Notes: a model not told the origin generated them from the letters alone. Positions 15,891 to 24,575 are shown, counted from the first letter of the stretch. The stretch: 37,382 nt of DNA from Sphingobacterium sp. UBA2700 (GCA_002354335.1 DELI01000004.1:2721-40102); one strand, 5' to 3'. Numbers and translations are program-made.

Positions 15891-16619
15891 ATAGTAGTTG
15901 ATATAGCGAACAATACTGTTTGCTCTCCGGTTGATATAGGCCGAAGGTCTTCTTGCATCCCACTTTTGTGGACTTGGTAAAATAGCAATAATAAGCGCTG
16001 CTTCCTTTTTCGTTAAGCTTTTGCCCGATTTATGGAAGTAGTATTGTGCAGCAGCCTCAGCGCCATAAACACCTTGGCCCATCTCAATAACATTTAAATA
16101 CACTTCCAGTATTCGCTTCTTACTCCAAAACAGCTCAATCAAGCCTGTAAAGTATGTTTCTAATCCCTTCCGTAGCCATGAGCGCTCCGGCCACAGAAAA
16201 ACGTTTTTCGCGGTTTGCTGGCTGATGGTACTGCCGCCACGTAATTTTTTGCCTTCTTGATTTCTCTCGAATGCCTTTTTGATTGCGTCGGTATCAAAAC
16301 CATTATGTGTCATGAAATGTGCATCCTCGCCAGCAATTGCTGCCCGCTTCAGGTTATCGGACATATCTTCATAAGCAAGCCATTTCCTGTCAATCTTCCA
16401 TTCTTTACCGGCTTCCTTGCGCTCAAAACCGCGTTGAAGCATTAAATAGGTGATTGGCGGGTTGATAAAGCGTAGGGCAATCACCCAGAGTATGGTAATC
16501 GCAAAAAAAGCTAAAATACCTTTCAACACCCAACTTAAGATTTTCTTGGATAAGGAGGCATTGGATTTTGGTTTGCTTTGCTTTCTCTTGTTTGTATTCG
16601 TAGCTCGCTTAATAGCCAT
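15876..16619 (-). CDS. mtgA: monofunctional biosynthetic peptidoglycan transglycosylase
   Basis: 247 residues from the ATG at 16617-16619; a GTG two codons upstream is open but adds nothing conserved. A lysine-rich N-terminus precedes one membrane anchor (about 30-50, LKGILAFFAITILWVIALRF). The GT51 domain shows the catalytic-Glu motif AAIAGEDAHFMTHNGFD (about 91-107), the second motif RGGSTISQQTAKNVFLW, KKRILEVYLNVIEMGQGVYG with the second Glu, and AALIIAILPSPQKW. It polymerises lipid II glycan strands at the inner membrane and has no transpeptidase domain, as expected for MtgA. It is convergent with the asparaginase gene and shares its terminator. Confidence 0.95.
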   Translation of the reverse strand: MAIKRATNTNKRKQSKPKSNASLSKKILSWVLKGILAFFAITILWVIALRFINPPITYLMLQRGFERKEAGKEWKIDRKWLAYEDMSDNLKRAAIAGEDAHFMTHNGFDTDAIKKAFERNQEGKKLRGGSTISQQTAKNVFLWPERSWLRKGLETYFTGLIELFWSKKRILEVYLNVIEMGQGVYGAEAAAQYYFHKSGKSLTKKEAALIIAILPSPQKWDARRPSAYINRRANSIVRYINYYKIPE

Positions 16620-16758
16620 CTGCACTAATTTTGATGCAAAGCTAATAGGTATTTTTTAATTTCCATGTCATAAACAACAATCTTCCCGCATTTCCATTTA
16701 CATCCGGCAACTCTTGACTCTGCCGAAAACAAGAAATATGCTTGCAACGGTGTAAAGA

Positions 16759-16820
16759 CGTGAATCTAAAATCTAGTGTCTTACATCTAAAATCTGATAT
16801 CTAATATCTCATTGTCTCAC
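16759..16820. repeat. degenerate ATCTAAAATCT-type repeat
   Basis: Several imperfect copies of ATCTAAAATCT and ATATCTAATATCT occur in series, ending TCTCATTGTCTCAC. On the other strand these read like the TTAGATGTTAGAC/GAGATTTTAG segments in the repeats at 68-101, 14545-14556 and 21501-21523. It ends just before the mutS promoter. Confidence 0.55.
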
Positions 16821-16821
16821 G

Positions 16822-16853
16822 TTTGGCAAATCGGGCTAATTCTGCTATTTTTA
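16822..16853 (+). promoter_or_regulatory. mutS promoter
   Basis: A -33 TTTG at 16822-16825 and a -7 TATTTTTA at 16846-16853 are 20 bases apart, the Bacteroidota spacing. The predicted start point is near 16859, leaving about 20 bases before the TTG start codon. Confidence 0.6.
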
Positions 16854-16878
16854 CAGCTTAGAAAAAACAGAGAATACC

Positions 16879-19485
16879 TTGGCAAAAGAAAAGAAGCAAA
16901 CCCCTTTAATGCAGCAATATAATACGATTAAGGCGAAGTATCCTGGCGCATTATTGTTGTTTAGAGTGGGCGATTTTTACGAGACATTTGGAGAGGATGC
17001 GATGAAAGCGGCCAAAATATTGGGAATCGTTTTAACGAAGCGTGGGAATGGCTCGGAATCGGAGACTGCTTTGGCGGGGTTTCCGCATCACTCTTTGGAG
17101 ACCTATCTACCAAAGTTAGTACGTGCGGGGCAGCGCGTTGCCATTTGTGATCAATTGGAAGACCCCAAGCAGACCAAGACCATTGTGAAGCGTGGTGTGA
17201 CGGAGCTGGTGACGCCTGGTGTGTCCTACAACGAAAACATCGTTCAACAGAAATCGAATAATTATTTGGCTTCGCTGTTTATCGATAAGCAGAGCATCGG
17301 TATCTCTTTTCTGGATATTTCAACGGGTGAGTTTTTAGTAGCACAGGGCAATTTCGGCTATATCGACAAGTTACTTCAAGGCTTTAAACCGACAGAGATT
17401 ATCCTTCCAAAAAAACAATACAAAGAATTTGTAGAACATTTTGGCTCGAGCTATTATACTTATACGCTCGACGAATGGCCATATACTGGCGATTATGCGA
17501 CGGAATGTTTGTTGAAGCATTTTGAAGTCAACTCAATGAAAGGTTTCGGAATCGATCGACTACCGGTTGGTATTGTTGCAGCGGGCGTTGCTTTACATTA
17601 TCTGAATGAAACAGAGCACCGTAATCTACAGCATATATCCAATATCTCCAGGATTGAGGAGGATCGGTATATGTGGCTGGATCGCTTTACTATCCGCAAT
17701 CTGGAGCTTATCGGTTCGCAGAATGAAAATGCAACTACGCTTTCGGACGTTTTAGATGAAACCTCCTCACCAATGGGGGCACGTTTGCTGAAACGTTGGA
17801 TCGTAATGCCGCTCAAAGATGTGAAATCTATCAATGAGCGTCTGCAGGTGGTTGAATATTTTCATAAGCACCGCGAATTGCGGGAGCAATTGATTGGCGA
17901 GATCAAGCAGGTCGGCGATTTAGAACGATTGATCAGTAAGATTGGTTTGCAGAAAGCCAACCCACGTGAGATTAGCCAGTTGAAGCGTGCGCTGTATGCG
18001 GTAGAGAAATTAAAGACATTATGTGATGTTCCGGCATCTGAGTCCTTGCGTGTCATCTCGGAGCAATTGAATCCTTGTGTTCTGATAAGAGAGAAGATTG
18101 AGTCGACCATACAGGCAGAACCTCCTGTAGCGCTGAATAAGGGTAATGTAATCGCTGATGGCGTCGATGCAGACCTCGATAAATTGCGCAAGGTGGCTTT
18201 CGGAGGCAAGGATTATCTCCTGGAAATCCAAAAGCGCGAATCGGAAGCGACAGGAATTCCATCGTTGAAAATAGCCTTCAACAATGTGTTCGGTTATTAT
18301 TTAGAAGTTACAAATACCCATAAAGACAAAGTTCCTGAGGGCTGGATCAGAAAGCAGACCTTAGTGAATGCAGAGCGATACATCACCGAGGAGCTTAAAG
18401 AATATGAAGAACAGATTCTAGGTGCGGAAGAGAAGATCCAGCAAATAGAAAATAGGTTATACGGTGAACTCTTGATTTCCATTGCGGAATATATCAAGCC
18501 GATTCAGCTGAATGCCCAATTGATTGCGAAACTGGATGTGTTATTGAACTTTGCGACCATCGCGGAGAAGAATTTCTACGTGAAACCGGAAGTCAATAAT
18601 GGCAAATCCCTCGACATTAAGGGGGGAAGGCATCCCGTTATTGAGAAGAATTTGCCGATTGGCGAGGATTACATCACCAACGATACTTACCTGGATCCGG
18701 AGACACAGCAGATTATCATCATCACCGGACCTAATATGGCGGGTAAGTCTGCCTTATTGAGACAAACGGGATTAATTGTGTTGATGGCGCAAATTGGATC
18801 ATTCGTTCCTGCGAAAGAAGCGGAGCTAGGAGTCGTCGATAAAATCTTTACGCGTGTTGGCGCGTCGGATAACCTGTCTTCGGGTGAGTCGACCTTTATG
18901 GTGGAGATGAACGAGACGGCTAGCATCATGAACAACCTCTCGGACCGCAGTTTGATCTTGTTGGACGAGATTGGTCGTGGAACTAGTACTTACGATGGTA
19001 TTTCTATTGCCTGGGCAATTGCAGAATATTTGCATTCGCATCCGGCAGCGCGAGCAAAAACTTTGTTTGCAACGCACTATCATGAATTGAATGAGCTTTG
19101 CAATTCCATGCCTCGCATCAAGAATTACAACGTCAGCGTGAAGGAAGTGAACAATAAGGTCATCTTCTTGCGTAAGCTGATTCCGGGTGGGTCGGAGCAC
19201 AGCTTCGGTATTCACGTAGCGAAGTTAGCAGGTATGCCACCGAAACTTATCGGGCGTGCGAGTGAGATTTTGAAACGTTTGGAACAGGAGCGTACCGGTG
19301 GGGAGAAGATTAAAGATAGCATGAGGAAGATTCAGAAGCAGGCTTATCAATTGCAGATGTTTGCGATTGATGATCCCGTTTTGGAGAAGATTCGCGATAT
19401 GCTGAACAATCTGGATGTCAATACGCTGACACCGGTAGAAGCGTTGATGAAGTTGGATGAAATTCAGCGCTTGCTGAAAAATTAA
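16879..19485 (+). CDS. mutS: DNA mismatch repair protein MutS
   Basis: Recognises mismatches and short loops and recruits MutL. 868 residues, the usual length. The N-terminal mismatch-binding domain has [15 protein letters not shown] and the Phe-x-Glu wedge in [10 protein letters not shown] (about 32-41). Connector, core and clamp domains follow. The C-terminal ATPase has Walker [14 protein letters not shown] (about 620), [12 protein letters not shown], Walker [15 protein letters not shown] and the ATHYHEL segment. The start is TTG at 16879-16881: the next ATG (MQQY) would remove residues that precede it in related proteins, and the promoter at 16822 leaves room. It is followed 11 bases later by the methyltransferase gene, suggesting an operon of three genes. 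Confidence 0.97.
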   Translation: MAKEKKQTPLMQQYNTIKAKYPGALLLFRVGDFYETFGEDAMKAAKILGIVLTKRGNGSESETALAGFPHHSLETYLPKLVRAGQRVAICDQLEDPKQTKTIVKRGVTELVTPGVSYNENIVQQKSNNYLASLFIDKQSIGISFLDISTGEFLVAQGNFGYIDKLLQGFKPTEIILPKKQYKEFVEHFGSSYYTYTLDEWPYTGDYATECLLKHFEVNSMKGFGIDRLPVGIVAAGVALHYLNETEHRNLQHISNISRIEEDRYMWLDRFTIRNLELIGSQNENATTLSDVLDETSSPMGARLLKRWIVMPLKDVKSINERLQVVEYFHKHRELREQLIGEIKQVGDLERLISKIGLQKANPREISQLKRALYAVEKLKTLCDVPASESLRVISEQLNPCVLIREKIESTIQAEPPVALNKGNVIADGVDADLDKLRKVAFGGKDYLLEIQKRESEATGIPSLKIAFNNVFGYYLEVTNTHKDKVPEGWIRKQTLVNAERYITEELKEYEEQILGAEEKIQQIENRLYGELLISIAEYIKPIQLNAQLIAKLDVLLNFATIAEKNFYVKPEVNNGKSLDIKGGRHPVIEKNLPIGEDYITNDTYLDPETQQIIIITGPNMAGKSALLRQTGLIVLMAQIGSFVPAKEAELGVVDKIFTRVGASDNLSSGESTFMVEMNETASIMNNLSDRSLILLDEIGRGTSTYDGISIAWAIAEYLHSHPAARAKTLFATHYHELNELCNSMPRIKNYNVSVKEVNNKVIFLRKLIPGGSEHSFGIHVAKLAGMPPKLIGRASEILKRLEQERTGGEKIKDSMRKIQKQAYQLQMFAIDDPVLEKIRDMLNNLDVNTLTPVEALMKLDEIQRLLKN

Positions 19486-19496
19486 GCAATAGATCG

Positions 19497-20204
19497 ATGG
19501 GGAGCATTTTCCAATTCAAGCAGTTTGCGGTAGATCAGCAGGATTGCCCCATGCGAATCAATACGGATGGCGTTATCTTGGGTGCTCATGCGTATGCAGA
19601 TTCCCCAAAACATATTTTAGACATCGGAACGGGAACCGGTGTGATCGCTTTGATGTTGGCGCAGCGATTCGAGCAAGCAACAGTTACCGGAGTGGAGATC
19701 GATGAACTAGCGGCGCATACCGCGCTGGAGAACTTTAAGGCTTCGCCTTTTGTCGATCGTTTGGAATTGGTGAACTCGGATATTTTCCTTTGGACTCCCG
19801 CTATATCATACGATCTGATTGTTTCGAATCCACCTTTTTATATCAATTCCCTTCATAATCCAGACGCCAGACGTAAAACGGCCAAACATACGGATGTCAC
19901 TTTCTTCGAAGGACTATTGGATTTTGTTGCATTACATTTAAACTCGACCGGAAAACTGCAGATCATCGTGCCTGTGGAGCTGAAAGACTTTTTGGTCAGC
20001 ATGGCAGCGTCGAAGGGATTACACTTGCTAGAGGAGCTTAAAATACGTTCATTCGACGACGCAGAGCCGATTCGCTTAATCTTAAGTTTTACCAAGATGC
20101 AGGGGGTAGACTTTGCATCGGAAGGTTTTGTGATATATAAGGATCGCGGCCAGCATTCGGAAGCATACAGACAATTGTTGAAACCTTTCTTTTTAGCCTT
20201 TTAG
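19497..20204 (+). CDS. trmN6: tRNA1(Val) (adenine(37)-N6)-methyltransferase, TrmN6/YfiC type
   Basis: 235 residues, Rossmann-like class I methyltransferase. Visible: the SAM-binding DIGTGTGVIALMLAQRF (about 42-58), the acidic end of strand 2 VEIDELA, and the adenine-N6 signature SNPPFYINS (about 109-117). In E. coli this enzyme methylates A37 of tRNA-Val1. The N-terminus (FQFKQFAVDQ, then CPMRINTDGVILGA) is the typical start of the YfiC family. It sits 11 bases after mutS and 2 bases before the phosphodiesterase gene. Assignment to the family is firm; the exact tRNA target is inferred. Confidence 0.88.
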   Translation: MGSIFQFKQFAVDQQDCPMRINTDGVILGAHAYADSPKHILDIGTGTGVIALMLAQRFEQATVTGVEIDELAAHTALENFKASPFVDRLELVNSDIFLWTPAISYDLIVSNPPFYINSLHNPDARRKTAKHTDVTFFEGLLDFVALHLNSTGKLQIIVPVELKDFLVSMAASKGLHLLEELKIRSFDDAEPIRLILSFTKMQGVDFASEGFVIYKDRGQHSEAYRQLLKPFFLAF

Positions 20205-20206
20205 AA

Positions 20207-20701
20207 ATGAAAATCGGACTGATATCGGATACCCATAACTACCTGGACCCGGCAGTATTTACCTATTTCGAGCATTGCGACGAGATATGGCATGCTGGTG
20301 ATTTCGGAAGTATGGAGGTCATAGAGCAACTGCGCGGTTTCAAGCCTTTGCGTGGTGTATTCGGTAATATAGACGATAAGCCTATTCGACTGGAATATCC
20401 GGAACACTTACGCTTCATGTGTGAGGATGTTGATGTTTGGATGACGCATATTGGAGGCTATCCCGGGAAATACTCTCCTTTGGTTCGCGAAGAGATCAGG
20501 AAAAACCCACCCAAGCTTTTTATTTGTGGGCATTCGCATATCCTCAAGGTTCAATTTGATCAGAAACTTGGCTTATTGCATCTTAATCCTGGTGCCGCCG
20601 GGAAACAAGGCTGGCATCAAGTCAGAACGCTGATGCGTTTTGATATCAATGGCGATAAGATTGAGAATTTGGAAGTGATCGAGTTGAATCCGCGCTACTA
20701 A
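20207..20701 (+). CDS. YfcE/MJ0936-family metallophosphoesterase
   Basis: 164 residues, calcineurin-like fold. The metal ligands are all visible: DTH in LISDTHN (near residue 8), HAGDFG (near 30), GVFGNID (near 51, GN-D motif), MTHIGGYPG (near 81) and ICGHSHI with GH-H (near 104), ending with LLHLNPGAAG. Proteins of this type hydrolyse phosphodiesters; the natural substrate is not known. It begins 2 bases after the methyltransferase stop and probably belongs to the mutS transcript. Its stop is 2 bases from the end of the convergent merR gene, so no terminator fits between them. Confidence 0.9.
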   Translation: MKIGLISDTHNYLDPAVFTYFEHCDEIWHAGDFGSMEVIEQLRGFKPLRGVFGNIDDKPIRLEYPEHLRFMCEDVDVWMTHIGGYPGKYSPLVREEIRKNPPKLFICGHSHILKVQFDQKLGLLHLNPGAAGKQGWHQVRTLMRFDINGDKIENLEVIELNPRY

Positions 20702-20703
20702 AC

Positions 20704-21039
20704 CTATAAGCTATCGCGAACCTCAATTAAGAAGCTCTTTAGTTTTTCTAGGGAATCCACCACACGCTGGTTTTCTTTCGCCTCGTTCTTATTGCTGCGT
20801 AAGAAGTCGCGCGCACCTTGAAGGGTGTACCCTTTATCTTTTACTAAATTAAAGATGATCTTTAGGTTAGAGATATCATTCTGTGTGAACAGGCGATTTC
20901 CTTTTTTATTCTTCTTCGGTTGTAGGATATCAAACTCACGCTCATAGAATCGGATTTGTGAAGCATTAACACCGAACATTTCAGTTACCTCTCCCATTGT
21001 ATAATACAATTTATTTATTTCTCGATCTTTATAAGGCAT
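20704..21039 (-). CDS. MerR-family transcriptional regulator
   Basis: 111 residues from the ATG at 21037-21039. A longer frame from a TTG at 21066 is excluded because that codon lies inside the -7 element at 21064-21071. The winged HTH is near residues 15-80 (YYTMGEVTEMFGVNASQIRF, then YEREFDILQPKKNKKGNRLF), followed by a short helix where other MerR proteins have the dimer coiled coil; the C-terminus is charged (NKNEAKENQRVVDSLEKLK) and has no ligand domain or cysteine cluster, so no metal or redox sensing is evident. MerR activators normally act on promoters with long spacers; its target is unknown. It is convergent with the phosphodiesterase gene. Confidence 0.88.
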   Translation of the reverse strand: MPYKDREINKLYYTMGEVTEMFGVNASQIRFYEREFDILQPKKNKKGNRLFTQNDISNLKIIFNLVKDKGYTLQGARDFLRSNKNEAKENQRVVDSLEKLKSFLIEVRDSL

Positions 21040-21063
21040 GTGTTTCCGCGTTGATGATATTAA

Positions 21064-21093
21064 CAAATATACAACCTAGTTTTGAAATTCAAA
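21064..21093 (-). promoter_or_regulatory. merR promoter
   Basis: On minus, TTTG (ending at 21090) and TATATTTG (21071 to 21064) are 18 bases apart, matching -33 and -7 of the Bacteroidota housekeeping sigma factor. The predicted start point is near 21059, and it decides the ATG at 21039 as the start codon. Confidence 0.6.
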
Positions 21094-21142
21094 AAAAGCA
21101 AGCCTTTTATAAAGTTGGTACCTATTTTGTAAATTTAACGGC

Positions 21143-21487
21143 ATGAAAGGTAAGGTGATTGTCAGCAGCTTTTGGACCCGTTTTTTTTCCTTCGGAAAAG
21201 CACAGGCAATTACGATATTCCCCTTCATCTTTCTGCGATATCGTATCGATAAAGCGGATAAGATCCTTATAAACCACGAAAGGATACATCTTATCCAAGC
21301 CCTCGAGCTCCTCGTAATCCCTTTCTATATCTGGTATCTCAGCGAGTTTTTATATCGCTATATTCAACATCGAGACTTTAATACGGCTTATTTCCATATT
21401 TCCTTCGAACGCGAAGCATATAGCAATCAACATGATATGGACTACCTGAAGAATAGAAAGCGATTTGGGTTTTGGAAATATTCGTAG
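21143..21487 (+). CDS. small hypothetical protein with HExxH motif
   Basis: 114 residues, no signal peptide. A hydrophobic stretch near 18-33 (GKAQAITIFPFIFLRY) and another near 52-68 (ALELLVIPFYIWYLSEF) suggest membrane association. Between them lies H45-E46-R-I-H49, a HExxH pattern, and an acidic FEREAY follows near 88-93, as in small zinc metallopeptidase-like proteins where a downstream Glu is the third ligand. I recall similar uncharacterised proteins in Bacteroidota but no functional name. The protein is rich in Phe, Tyr, Arg and His. It is divergent from merR with 103 bases between the start codons. It could be a peptidase or a remnant of one; catalysis is not shown. Confidence 0.75.
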   Translation: MKGKVIVSSFWTRFFSFGKAQAITIFPFIFLRYRIDKADKILINHERIHLIQALELLVIPFYIWYLSEFLYRYIQHRDFNTAYFHISFEREAYSNQHDMDYLKNRKRFGFWKYS

Positions 21488-21618
21488 TAGGTAGACGATG
21501 TTAGACATTAGATGTGAGATTTTAGGCGCGTGTCTTGAACCAAGAAAAAAAGGATGCAAGGATGGTCAGGATCGGGGCGCTATAGGTCTAACTACTAAAT
21601 ACTAACTACTAAATACTA
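21488..21618. repeat. third copy of the dispersed repeat, reverse orientation
   Basis: The right arm at 21581-21618 (TATAGGTC, then CTAACTACTAAATACTA heptads) matches the arms at 311-353 and 14584-14621. The preceding 21535-21577 is the reverse complement of the core seen at 102-145 (TTGAACCAAGAAA and GGTCAGGATCGGGG are recognisable). The first part (21501-21523) has the TTAGACATTAGATGTGAGA motif. It fills the gap between the convergent HExxH and esterase genes. Confidence 0.75.
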
Positions 21619-21633
21619 TTTTTAATGTCTAAC

Positions 21634-23025
21634 CTAAAACCTAAACGGCGAAACCGGTAATCCTCTGCTATTAAATAAATTAGGCATAGCCGTTTCCGAG
21701 AATCCGAACTTGACAGATACGGGATTCTTTACTTCCTTGGATTGCACGATAAGTTTGTCGCCTTTGATGGTTCCCTTTGCAGGATAGTATTTATTATCGG
21801 CTCCGGCGATTTCCAGTTCGGTGATATCACCTTTAGATTTTAGCCCGCCTTCGGCGTAATAGAAGGAGATCTCGATATTACTTCCTTTGACTTCGTGGGA
21901 TTTGTAAATTGGCGATTTATAGTTTTTGATGGGTTTGTCGTAGACCTCCGCTAAGGTCATATCGGATAGGCGTTTTGCGACCTCTTTCTTTTGGTTCGGG
22001 TGGATGTTCTTGACATCGTCGACGAGGTCAGTGATCACAACCATTCCGGTTTTTTGGAGTTCTAGGGCAGTTTTTGCCTGTAGCTCGCGCAGTAGGGCAC
22101 CTTTAGGTTCGTTCTTACTATTGTAAGCGTAAGGGGCGATTTGAACGAAATAAAAAGGGAAGTCCTTGTTCCACGCATTTCTCCAGGAAGTTACTAGGGC
22201 TTTCATAAGCTTATCATAGCTAGGGTAGTAGCCGACATTGCTTTCGCCCTGATACCAATAGGCTGCAGTGAGGTTGTATCCGGCATAGGGATGGATCATG
22301 CTGTTCCATAAAACGCCACCTTCGTGCGGACGATAAGGGTTTACATCCTGCATTTTTGCATATTTCAATAGGAAAGGGTCATTGATGATGAGGTGGTTTG
22401 GAGTCCACACTTCGGCACCTGTTCCTCCCCAACTTGCATTGATGACGCCAATAGGAACGTTCAATTCCTTATTGAGCTCCTTGGCGATAAAGTATCCGAT
22501 GGCAGAAAAGGGTTTCAATGTTTCAGCGCTGAGGGTAGTCCAGCTATTGTTGATATCCTCTTGTGGGTAGTTTGCTGCGATGCGGCTAACCTGCAACAGA
22601 CGAATATTGGGATTATTGGCTGTAGGTAGCTCATCCATTATTTCCTTGAGGTTCTGGTTTCCGCCCCATTCCATATTGGATTGTCCGGAACATAGAAATA
22701 CATCGCCCAATAAAATATCGTTAAGGCTGATGGTCTCGTTGTTTGAGATGACTTTTAACTGGTATGGTCCGCCGGCTTGACCTTCCGGAAGTTTAACCGA
22801 CCACTTGCCATTGTAATCTACTTTAGTGGATACGGTGTCTGTAAACCATGATCCGATGACTTTAACAGGTCGATTCGCCCCTCCCCATCCCCAGAAGTTG
22901 ATTTCTGTATTACGTTGAAGGACCATATGGTCGGATAGGAAGTGCGGGAGGCGAAGTTGTGCTACAGCGGTTTGCAACATGGCAATGCTGGCAATGAAGC
23001 CCAGGCGTAGTGATTTTAGTTTCAT
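21634..23025 (-). CDS. sialate O-acetylesterase (SGNH/SASA family)
   Basis: 463 residues, signal peptide 1-22 (ending AVAQ), so it is periplasmic or secreted. N-terminal beta-sandwich (LPHFLSDHMVLQRN, then NFWGWG). The SGNH hydrolase domain has the nucleophile block GDVFLCSGQSNMEW (Ser near 115), the GVINASWGGTGAEVW block, YWYQGESNV, and the catalytic Asp/His block IHPNQKKEVAKRL near 343. Family members remove O-acetyl groups from sialic acids or from plant and host glycans. It stands alone on minus and has no sialidase or transporter beside it, so the substrate is open. The third repeat copy lies immediately downstream. Confidence 0.92.
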   Translation of the reverse strand: MKLKSLRLGFIASIAMLQTAVAQLRLPHFLSDHMVLQRNTEINFWGWGGANRPVKVIGSWFTDTVSTKVDYNGKWSVKLPEGQAGGPYQLKVISNNETISLNDILLGDVFLCSGQSNMEWGGNQNLKEIMDELPTANNPNIRLLQVSRIAANYPQEDINNSWTTLSAETLKPFSAIGYFIAKELNKELNVPIGVINASWGGTGAEVWTPNHLIINDPFLLKYAKMQDVNPYRPHEGGVLWNSMIHPYAGYNLTAAYWYQGESNVGYYPSYDKLMKALVTSWRNAWNKDFPFYFVQIAPYAYNSKNEPKGALLRELQAKTALELQKTGMVVITDLVDDVKNIHPNQKKEVAKRLSDMTLAEVYDKPIKNYKSPIYKSHEVKGSNIEISFYYAEGGLKSKGDITELEIAGADNKYYPAKGTIKGDKLIVQSKEVKNPVSVKFGFSETAMPNLFNSRGLPVSPFRF

Positions 23026-23177
23026 TGGCTTTGTTATAGGTTTAAGATATAAAAGTAAGAAATGTGCTGGATTAGCTGTCCTGTGCTATCAGGATATCTT
23101 GAAGGTCGCCGATTTTTAGAAAGCGGAATTGCTGAGCAGCCTGTAGGAAGCGTTTGTTCGCTATGTTTGTAAAGCAA

Positions 23178-23203
23178 CAAAGCCGTCTATTCAGACGGCT
23201 TTG
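23178..23203. terminator. terminator after accD
   Basis: The 11-bp stem CAAAGCCGTCT/AGACGGCTTTG has a 4-base loop. On plus a T6 tract follows after a short gap; on minus TTGCTTT follows the stem. It lies 23 bases after the accD stop and probably ends that gene. The rest of the 200-bp gap to the esterase start shows no gene. Confidence 0.75.
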
Positions 23204-23225
23204 CGATATTTTTTATAATTTTTGC

Positions 23226-24068
23226 TTACTTCACTAGTTTCAAGAAAGTACCAACTTTATCTTTCAATTGTCTTCTATCAACAATAAAGTCTAAGAATCC
23301 GTGTTCCAATACAAACTCTGAAGTTTGGAATCCTTTAGGAAGGTCTTTCTTAATGGTTTCTTTGATGACACGTGGTCCTGCGAAACCAATCAGCGCGCCT
23401 GGTTCTGCGATATTGATATCACCTAACATGGCATATGATGCAGTTACACCTCCTGTTGTTGGGTCTGTCAATAAACAGATGTAAGGAAGCTTTGCTTGTG
23501 CTAATAGTGCTAGTTTTGCAGATGTTTTTGCCATTTGCATCAATGAGAATGCGGCTTCCATCATACGTGCCCCACCAGATTTCGAGATCAGCATAAATGG
23601 TAATTTATGCTCGATACAGTAATCTATAGAGCGTGCAATTTTCTCACCTACTACCGATCCCATGGAACCTCCGATGAAGGAGAAGTCCATACAGGCTACA
23701 ACAATTTCTTGTCCGTCCAATTTTCCTACAGCCGAGCGTAAAGCGTCATTAAGGCCAGTTTTTGCTTGGCTTTCTACAAGACGGTCTTTGTACGGTTTTG
23801 AATCGACGAAGTTCAAAGGGTCGCCCGCTTTAAGATTTGGGAAAAGCTCTGTGTATTCGTTGTTATCAAATAATATAGAGAAATAGGCGGTAGAACCTAT
23901 ACGGATATGGTAATCGCAGTAATGGCAGACAAACTTATTTTCTACCTGCTCAACGTTTAAAAGGGGCTTTTTGCAATTTGGACATTTGTTCCACATGCCA
24001 TCAGGAGCCTCTTTTTTGTTTTCTGTAGCAGTTTGAATTCCTGCTTTGTTTCGTTTAAACCAACTCAT
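23226..24068 (-). CDS. accD: acetyl-CoA carboxylase carboxyltransferase subunit beta
   Basis: 280 residues, the usual length. The N-terminal zinc ribbon has four cysteines: CPNCKKPLL (near 34) and CHYCDY (near 53). The crotonase-like carboxyltransferase core shows [18 protein letters not shown] (about 128-145), [19 protein letters not shown] with the conserved Gly-Gly, [15 protein letters not shown] and GFAGPRVI, ending with the VDRRQLKD segment. It pairs with AccA to move the carboxyl group from biotin to acetyl-CoA, the first step of fatty acid synthesis. The accA gene is not in the window. The small SRP RNA gene lies about 100 bases upstream on the same strand. Confidence 0.97.
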   Translation of the reverse strand: MSWFKRNKAGIQTATENKKEAPDGMWNKCPNCKKPLLNVEQVENKFVCHYCDYHIRIGSTAYFSILFDNNEYTELFPNLKAGDPLNFVDSKPYKDRLVESQAKTGLNDALRSAVGKLDGQEIVVACMDFSFIGGSMGSVVGEKIARSIDYCIEHKLPFMLISKSGGARMMEAAFSLMQMAKTSAKLALLAQAKLPYICLLTDPTTGGVTASYAMLGDINIAEPGALIGFAGPRVIKETIKKDLPKGFQTSEFVLEHGFLDFIVDRRQLKDKVGTFLKLVK

Positions 24069-24168
24069 AGACTATTGTTAATCGGATTACAAATAAACAA
24101 AAAATATCTAATATGTAGAGGGTGAAATCGAAATGAAGGATGGGGTGGGTAGGTTATAAATAAAAAAT

Positions 24169-24263
24169 GGGCAAGCCCCCTTTATCGCACCGCTCAACCA
24201 AATACCCTTGCTTTGTTCCCAACCTGGGGGAGTCAATGGGAGCTGGTCGTAAAGGACTTACCC
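24169..24263 (-). ncRNA. ffs: small signal recognition particle RNA (4.5S type)
   Basis: Read on minus, the apical part (24226 to 24209) is CAGG-TTG-GGAA-CAA-AGCA: a GGAA tetraloop on a 3-bp stem, bounded by the CAGG and AGCA strands of the symmetrical loop that binds the Ffh M domain. Further out, ACCAGCTC pairs with GAGCGGT. The ends pair as GGGTAAGT/CCTTTA with TAAAGG/GGGCTTGCCC. The 3' end is followed by T6 (24167-24162), and a TAATTTTG -7 element lies 5 bases upstream of the predicted 5' end, giving about 95 nt, the size of bacterial small SRP RNAs. It targets membrane proteins co-translationally with Ffh. Ends are good to a few bases. No protein gene is needed to explain 24075-24340. 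Confidence 0.88.
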
Positions 24264-24267
24264 ACGG

Positions 24268-24275
24268 CAAAATTA
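24268..24275 (-). promoter_or_regulatory. -7 element of the SRP RNA promoter
   Basis: On minus TAATTTTG is an exact TAnnTTTG match, 4 bases before the predicted 5' end GGGTAAG. A TTTTCG about 18-19 bases upstream is a degenerate -33. Confidence 0.6.
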
Positions 24276-24346
24276 ACAAATTTTTAATGTTTCCGAAAAC
24301 ATATTTGCATCGCCGACTTATCCTGCTGACTGTCAGTCAGGAAAAT

Positions 24347-24574
24347 TTACATTTTATCGTTATGATATTCGCCTTTGAGGGCATAATATCCAAATATTCC
24401 CAACCCGCAGGAGATAATTGGGGTCAGAATAAAGAGGATAATGATACCGAAAACGACATCTTCCTGTTGTCCGGAAACAATTTTTGGGATGCCAAATTTG
24501 GCAATACAGAAATATGCGGTCAGAACTGCAAGGACTATCCAAACGATTCCTAATAGTTTTTTTAGTGTTTCCAT
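24347..24574 (-). CDS. small membrane protein, DUF6814 family
   Basis: 75 residues from the ATG at 24572-24574 (a TTG three codons upstream is also open). Two hydrophobic segments: about 8-24 (LGIVWIVLAVLTAYFCIAK) and about 41-64 (FGIIILFILTPIISCGLG), ending in a polar YHNDKM tail. It begins 1 base after the stop of the MFS transporter gene, so the two are translated from one message. I recall DUF6814 proteins being encoded beside such transporters in Sphingobacteriales; a role as a small accessory subunit is inference. Confidence 0.75.
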   Translation of the reverse strand: METLKKLLGIVWIVLAVLTAYFCIAKFGIPKIVSGQQEDVVFGIIILFILTPIISCGLGIFGYYALKGEYHNDKM

Positions 24575-24575
24575 G

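Noticed and set aside
18826..19215. 129-codon minus-strand open frame inside mutS
   Set aside because: It is a shadow of the conserved MutS ATPase region in another frame.
21040..21066. TTG start for the MerR regulator
   Set aside because: The codon is inside the -7 promoter element; the ATG at 21039 gives the usual N-terminus.
21634..23025. Sialic acid utilization locus
   Set aside because: Only the O-acetylesterase is present; no sialidase, NanA, NanE or sialic acid transporter is nearby.
24167..24553. 128-codon plus-strand open frame
   Set aside because: It lies antisense to the SRP RNA gene and to the DUF6814 gene, and its product has no domain-like composition.
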